Assembly: GCA_030272155.1 (NCBI GenBank)
Contig: CP126201.1
Coordinates: 1,773,501-1,837,500, forward strand
Direction of reading: 5' to 3'
DNA length: 64,000 nt
Source: Tetradesmus obliquus
Taxonomy: Eukaryota > Chlorophyta > Chlorophyceae > Sphaeropleales > Scenedesmaceae
Below the pieces are notes generated by a model, which had not been told where the DNA came from, did no database searches, and saw nothing but the letters and a program-made list of their open reading frames with translations. A program made the position numbers and the translations under genes. Shown here piece after piece: positions 58,766 through 64,000 of this stretch. Positions within the stretch are counted from its first letter, which is position 1, and every line of letters begins with the position of its first letter.

Positions 58766-59404
58766 CAGCAGCCCGCAGCACACGCTGAGCAGCAGCACAG
58801 GCGGCGGCGCGGAGCGAGCCGACTCCACTGACAGGTGCGGCATGCACATGTGGGTGTGTCAAAATGTGCATGATGCAGTTTTGCCATGCCCTGCAGGGGC
58901 ACCTGTCTCGCTACCTGCGCACAAGTTGTGAGCATGCAAGCAGCTCCACCAGCACAATCGATACACCTGTAGCGAAAGCGTTCCTTGCATGGGCATGTGG
59001 TATGCGTGCACACTCATGTTTCAGGGAGGCACTGCGCTATATTGTTCAGCTTTTAATGCTCATTGCCCTTGCTTTGCATCTGGCTCACCTTGCATGGCGC
59101 TTGCTGTTGATTTGGCTCAAAGTGCATTGTCCTTGCTTTGAGTTTGGCTCAGAGTGCATTGTGTTCTGTGCTGCTGTTGTGCCCTGCAGGCGTTTCACCT
59201 TCACACACAGTATGCTGGCTGCCCCTTTGCGTGTGTTGCAGGCCTTTCACTTTTTAAGGCGGCATGCTGCCTGACCCCTGTGCTGTGCCCTGCAGGCCCC
59301 TCACCTTCACCGACAGTATGCTGGCTGACCCCTTGGGCTCGCCAGACAGCAGCAAAGCAGCGGCTGCAGCTGGCGGCTCCCCACCCAAGGCAGCTGACAG
59401 CTAA
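55303..59404 (+). CDS. Protein of unknown function, helical, 326 residues
   Basis: Nine exons in phase: 55303-55419, 55531-55605, 56006-56122, 56366-56428, 56749-56859, 57192-57349, 58334-58427, 58698-58834 and 59296-59404. I do not recognise the family. It starts MSSSSGPPTQLVLAVHTVEA. A middle block reads SLWDTADPASLQEWLAENLG and VQEDFTWGMSLELARMRAT. Then come helices (LGERTSRAAEVVAAGLTTAV; QRTGVLTSAKETTAALQQRV), a repeated amphipathic segment SSWAKVSSWVGQRLGDMN, an acidic patch, a polyQ run with YSSPQHTLSS, and the end FTDSMLADPLGSPDSSK. The Ala/Thr/Val-rich helices could bind membranes or form bundles; that is inference. There is no signal peptide or transmembrane helix. Exon 7 has five upstream shadow copies; exons 3, 6 and 9 also have copies. 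Confidence 0.75.
55838..56005 (+). repeat. (CTG)n and shadow copy of unknown-gene exon 3 (5' part)
   Basis: A CTG run abuts an acceptor at about 55873, followed by 60 bases of exon 3 (VIPSDGITSVSLWDTVDPA). A second CTG run (55967-56001) abuts the intact exon. Confidence 0.93.
57425..58333 (+). repeat. Shadow copies of unknown-gene exon 6 (tail) and exon 7 (five heads)
   Basis: 57436-57480 copies the exon 6 tail and GTGGGT donor. Exon 7 heads (RAKVSSWVGQRLG) start behind CTGCAG or TTGCAG near 57651, 57768, 57929, 58048 and 58189 before the intact one at 58334. Spacing is 117-161 bp and CTG runs lie between. The later copies are nearly perfect over 45-55 bases. Confidence 0.95.
59188..59295 (+). 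repeat. Two shadow copies of unknown-gene exon 9 (5' part)
   Basis: Behind CCCTGCAG at 59190 and TTGCAG at 59240 are decayed versions of the exon head (RFTFTHSMLAAP; FHFLRRHAA), about 55 bp apart, before the intact exon at 59296. Confidence 0.85.
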
Positions 59405-60905
59405 GCAGCAGCAAAGCAGCGGGTGCTGCTGGCAGCTCCCCACCCAACCCAGCTGAGAGCTAAGCAGCAGCAGCAGCTACTGGTTTTCAATGTATTGACA
59501 ACGTTAATGCGCACAACAGAGTTATCAGATGCATGCACGCAGTTTGTACGAGATGACAGCCCTGACTTTTGCAAGTTCTCCACACTGTAGCAGTTGCTGC
59601 ACGTATGTTTGCAAACACCAATTGGTCAACTCTGGCTAGCCCTGCCAGGTGGCGATTGCTTACGTTGTGCGTGAGGATGGTTCTTGCCAAGAGATGTGCC
59701 ATGCTTGTATTTTGATCATTGGATTACTGCAAAGATGTATTGCAGTTGATCATCAGCTGGGGCACCTGCCCTTGTATAAGCGTTGAACAGGCGGTGGCCT
59801 CGAGACACTAGAGGTTGCAGACTGTCCAGCATCCACGCTGAGCAACACCAATATGTTACAAGGCACGTATTGTACAATGCGGTTTCAAGAGCCTCACCCC
59901 AGGCCCCAGCCCAGCCCAGCGCGCCGCTTTTCGTTCTCATGGCAACACCATGCCACACTGCCACTCTTGACACCATACCAGGCTCACCAGAAGAAGCTGT
60001 GCATGCAACTGCCATGGCTGCCAGCAGAGCTGCAACGCGACACCACTGCACAGCGCACCAACACCATACCAGTCTGCAGCTGTTTAAACCATACCAGGCT
60101 TACCAGAAGCCCTGTTTGACCAAGGTCCCCGCCCCGGGGCAGTACCCTCACTTCTAATATCCAATTGTAGTTGAGCTCGCGGCGCAGTTTCAGCTCCAAA
60201 CCTGACGCAAGTACTCAGACCCGGGCCCAGCTGCAGCAAACGCTGGCAAGCAAAACCGTCTACTACACGGCCTAGTAGGCCGCAGGTGACACGATGCTGT
60301 TCAAGCAACAAGTAGGGACACGTGGGTTTGGGCACTGTTTAAAGGCAATGTGAGGCACAAACACCCAAATGAACGCAGCATGACCAGTGATTGTGGAGAC
60401 CAGACAGCTCACAAAACGTCATGAAAGCAGGGATATCCTGCTCACATGCATGCACACAAGGACGGCAGAAAACCAGCTCCAATGTTGCAACCTCCTTGTT
60501 TCAAAACATCATTGGGATTGAGGATCCTCAACCTTTCATGAACAACACAAGGATGCGACTGTTCACAAAGTTCCGACATACGTTCTGCCACATTGCTCTG
60601 CAGCCGTCCCCAAACGCCCCAAAACCTTGAAACCAACCTGTCACAATGCAACGCAATGCCCAACAACCCCGGCTAGCCACCAACCCCAAAACTCAAACAT
60701 ACGCACAATGCAGCAGTGCTCCCTTCTCAGCCTCCCCCAGTGGCACGATGCCGTCAGCGCCGTTGCTGTCGGCATATAGTGTTGTCACTAACAATTATGT
60801 AGCCTCACAGCAGCTCACAAAGCTCCAGCGCGGCGCATGGCCAGGAGTGATGTTGCTGCGGCTTAATGCGTAACACAATGAATGTCAGTGACAGTTACGA
60901 CACCA
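59405..60905. other. Intergenic region, no gene recognised
   Basis: It begins with a second copy of the GCAAAGCAGCGGSTGCWGCTGGC stretch just past the stop (59410-59460). The rest shows short direct repeats such as ACACCATACCAG (59970 and 60062) but no credible exon on either strand. Confidence 0.5.
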
Positions 60906-61951
60906 ACAGTAGCACATGGCTCAGCACACACACTCCTCCATGCAATAACAGCTCGTACATAGACATGTAGTATAGTAGCATAACAACGGCGTGCATGATG
61001 ATGGCAACAACAGTAACATGAGGCTTATTCATACTTCTGCGTTGTAGGCTCCACCACCGCAGCCAGCTCATGAACAGCCATAAACCGTAGTACATAATGA
61101 TGCTGCTGCTGTTAGTAACAGTAACACAAGGCTCAGCACTCATACTGCTGCAATTGACACTCCACCAGATGAACCAGCTTGTACATGGACATATGGTATA
61201 GAGCACAACAACGACGTCGACAATGATGGCAGCAACAGCAACACAGGCTCAGCACTCATACTCCTTCATGCAACACCACATGTGTTATGGCTCCACCAGC
61301 GCAGCCAGCTCAACAATAGCCATAAAGTGTAGTACATACAATGATGATGCTGGTGGTATCAGCAACGCAAGGCTCACACTCTTCCATGTTGGGCTCCACC
61401 AGCGCAGCCAGCAGCCCGTGAACAGCCTTGTAGCACAAAACACAACGACAACATTGCCGTTACCAACAGTAACAGAAATGCATCAATCAGTACTCATACT
61501 CCTCCATGTTGGGCTCCACCAGCGCAGCCAGCTCGTGAACAACCATATAGTGTAGTACATAACAACGATGATGCTGTTGGTATCAGCAACGGAAGGCTCA
61601 GCACTCCTACTCCTCCATGTATGGCTCCAACAGCGCAGCCAGCTCTGAAATAGCCATGTAATGTGATACATAACGTTGATGATGCTGCCAGTAACAGTAA
61701 CACAAGGCTCAGCACTCATACTGCTCCGTGAGGGACTCCACCAGCACAGCCAGCTCGTGAACAGCCATACAGCACAGAACACAACGTCAACGATGCTGTT
61801 AGTAACTGTTTTCAAGCTGAGCAACGCAAGGCTCAGTACTCACACAGCCCCATGTTGGGCTCCACCAACACAGCCAGCAGCTCGAAACAGCCTTGTAGCA
61901 CAGAACGCGACAACGGCAAAGCCGTTACTAGCAGTAACAGCAACGCAAGCC
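60906..61951 (-). repeat. Array of about 8-9 downstream copies of the LRR gene's terminal coding segment
   Basis: Past the stop of the minus-strand LRR gene, about 45 bases encoding ELAALVEPNMEEY plus 3' flank (GTTACTGTTACTAACAGCAT on the minus strand) recur roughly every 110-130 bp, down to about 60910. Copies nearest the gene (for example 61495-61535 and 61848-61885) are best preserved. Both the coding end and the 3' UTR are in the unit. Confidence 0.9.
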
Positions 61952-64000
61952 TCAGTAATCATACTCCTCCATGTTGGGCTCCACCAGCGCAGCCAGCTCA
62001 TGAATAGACACCTGCATAGAACCAGGCGCCCCGCGCGGCCCCAGCTGCTCCAGGCTCTGCTGTAAGCCCTCTAGGCTCAGGCACAGGTCCCTGTCTTCAT
62101 CGCACAGCCAGCACAGCTCCTGCAGGTGCGGCAGCGCTGCAAACCCGTGCATCACATGCAGCACCGCGTCAGCACAGTCTGCCAGCTGTTCTGCAGTATG
62201 CTCGGTCCAGCGAGTGCCCACATACTCATCATACCAGCCCCAGTGCAGCGACAGCTGCCGCAGATGCGTCAGCTGCCCAATGCCTGCAAACACAGCATGC
62301 TCCAGCGGCCAGTCTAAGGTCAAACTGGTCAATCCTGCAAGCTTCTGCAGCTGCTTGGTGAGCCCTATTGTCAGCGGGCCAAACACCCCGCCCTCATACG
62401 GCCCAGAGCCTTCATACAAGCCCAGGCTGACAACCGGCAGCTGAATCCACACCGCTGCTGACTCATTGAGCCGCTGAATGCTCCAGTGCGTGAACTCGCC
62501 GCACTGCTTGTAGCCTCCCTCGTAGAAGAGTTTGACCGAAGTCAAACTTGTCAGCTGAGTGAGGTCCTGCAGCCGCCTTGGAGGAATGGTGCTGGGGCGC
62601 ATCGCCAGGGACTGCAGCTTGGTGAGCCCTAGCAGCGGGTGCAGGTCGAAGCACTGCCGCAGCCGCAGCTGCAGCAGGGTGGCTGGCAGCTCATCGTCAG
62701 ATACCAGAGGCACGCTGGCTGACAGCGTCAGCTTGGTCAACGCGGTCAAATGTGACAGCTCCAGCGGGTACTGCTGGCGGCCCTGCAGCACCTGCAGAGC
62801 AACAGCACGAAAGCAGAGGGTGGGTGAGACGAGCAGGTGATGACGCAATACTTGTTCATGCATGCATGCATGCCACCAGTCTGCAGGTATCACAAAGCAC
62901 TGCAGAAGCCTGACTGCGGCTGATGCAACATGCTAGACCTTACAAAATTCTTTTACCTCCAATCCTGTGGTAGGGCTACCATGGTTACCTGCATCGCCGT
63001 GCTGCAAGCATGTTGACCCTAGCAGCACTCACCAAGCGTGCGCCTCACACCTATGCCTACAAACCCCTGCCCGGCAAGCTCAACATGCAGCACATCCCCT
63101 CAGCTCACCCCCAAGCAAGCCTCAACGCGCTCACCTCTTCCCCCTCTATCACTCCAAACGCAATGGCGCCCTCATCCTGCTCTGACCCTGCATCTGCTCC
63201 CAGCTGCAGCTCCTGCAGCCCTGCAGGAAGGCACTGCTGCAGATGCTGCAAGCCTGCCATGTCCCCCATGTGCACTGGCAGCTCCAGCCGCGTTAGCTGC
63301 TTCATGTTGTACACACAGTCCTGCAAGAAATCTTGCAAGAGAGGCCATGTTGCGCCAGCTACGTTTGAATCCACGTTACATGGCTGGTGCAGCACGAGGC
63401 TGCGCAGCGCAGTCATTCCTGCAAGCGTTGCGCCTGGTGGATCTGGCGTGAACTGTGCTGGAGCGCCGAGCCCCTGGTCGTGCTGCATCCGCAGCAGCAT
63501 ACCCAGTTCTAAGTGCGTCAGCTGCGCTGCCACGCCTTGCAGTGACGCTGCTAGGCTGCTGCAGCTGTCGGCGAAAACACCACGAGCAGCGAAGCCGCGC
63601 AAGCTGGTCACTGCAGCTGCTGCTGCTGGTGGTGGTGGGTGCGTTGTTCCTGCAAGCGTCGCCAACCCTGCGCCAATGGCTGCAGTAACGGCATCTATTA
63701 CAGCAGCCTCTGCTGTTGGCACTCTCCAAAAGCAAGCATCTGCTCCTGACAACACGACTTCTATGTCGTGCAGAATGATGCTGTTTCGCAGCACCCAGGC
63801 GACGAACTGCTGTGTCCTGGCAAGGGTGTCAGCTGACAGCTGCACTGCCAGCCTGCCTGCAGTCTGCTGATGCACTGCTGCTGCATGCCTGCATGACACT
63901 TGCAGCAGCTTGCAGACCACAAGAGGGTCTTGTGCGACACTTGGGTGTGACAGGATAGTTGTCCAGGCCTCATTTTCTGGGTCTGATGCTGTTGCTGCGT
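61952..64000 (-). CDS. Leucine-rich-repeat protein, F-box/LRR-like, 5' end outside window
   Basis: Two exons are visible: 64000-63135 (open at the window edge) and 62791-61952, joined in phase (EGEE to VLQGRQQ). The N-terminal part reads ENEAWTTILSHPSVAQDPLV then VCKLLQVSCRHAAAV, similar in layout to the F-box-like heads of large LRR families in green algae. About ten irregular LRRs follow (for example LTHLELGMLLRM, MTALRSLVLHQP, LTALTKLTLSAS, LTSLTSVKLFYE, LAGLTSLTLDWP, LTHLRQLSLHWG, LPHLQELCWLC). The end is HELAALVEPNMEEYDY. Such proteins bind other proteins; no function can be assigned. The F-box reading is an inference. The gene's last 45 coding bases are copied in a 1-kb array downstream. 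Confidence 0.72.
62792..63134 (-). other. Intron of the LRR gene
   Basis: The donor is at 63134-63129 (GTGAGC on the minus strand) and the acceptor CTCTGCAG ends at 62792. It contains a short CATGCATGCATGC palindrome near 62857-62871. No shadow exon is seen. Confidence 0.7.

Noticed and set aside
1..64000. tRNA or rRNA genes
   Set aside because: I saw no cloverleaf with A/B boxes and no conserved rRNA segments on either strand, but a covariance-model scan (tRNAscan-SE, Infernal) was not possible here.

Overview
This window is nuclear DNA from a chlorophyte green alga. My best guess is a chlorophycean of the Scenedesmaceae type, but the exact taxon is inference. The evidence is intron-rich genes with GT-AG introns on both strands, heavy (CAG)n/(CTG)n content, alanine- and glutamine-rich proteins, plant-type families (half-size ABCA transporter, LURP-one-related, a DUF1499-like thylakoid lumen protein, proteasome alpha-7), and a probable outer-dynein-arm docking protein. 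Gene models were built by eye from splice sites and codon phase. Most join in frame exon by exon, with few unresolved junctions.

Layout: 1-4732 (-) coiled-coil ODA-docking-like gene, 3' end cut by the window; 5166-7610 (+) TMEM115-like Golgi rhomboid-like protein; 8333-12983 (+) plastid HAD/CbbY-like phosphatase with an orphan exon pair behind it; 14512-16490 (+) DUF1499-like lumen protein; 17749-22741 (+) succinyl-CoA ligase beta subunit; 23855-27843 (-) REI1/ZNF622-like ribosome biogenesis factor; 28295-31129 (+) proteasome alpha-7; 31579-31775 a small inverted-repeat element; 32042-42498 (+) ABCA half transporter; 43870-46196 (+) RING-CH protein; 48528-51505 (-) LURP-one-related protein; 52113-54939 (-) SNF5/SMARCB1-like protein with a polyQ tail; 55303-59404 (+) conserved-looking protein of unknown function; 61952-64000 (-) leucine-rich-repeat protein, 5' end cut by the window. 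Three gene pairs are divergent with start-to-start gaps of about 360-450 bp.

The dominant unexplained signal is structural. Nearly every gene carries tandem truncated copies of its own exons, about 80 by my count, lying in the adjacent introns or just past the stop codon. They obey a simple rule on both strands. Copies upstream of the intact exon keep the splice acceptor and the exon's 5' part. Copies downstream keep the exon's 3' part and the splice donor (or the stop codon for last exons). One intact copy always remains. Sense-strand (CTG)n tracts often sit directly against the acceptors. I call these copies shadow exons. They are the best candidate here for something undescribed: a genome-wide process of tandem duplication across exon-intron boundaries that inflates introns and could feed alternative or erroneous splicing.

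The genes are otherwise unrelated housekeeping, plastid, membrane and ciliary functions, as expected of a eukaryotic chromosome segment. I see no operon-like or biosynthetic cluster.
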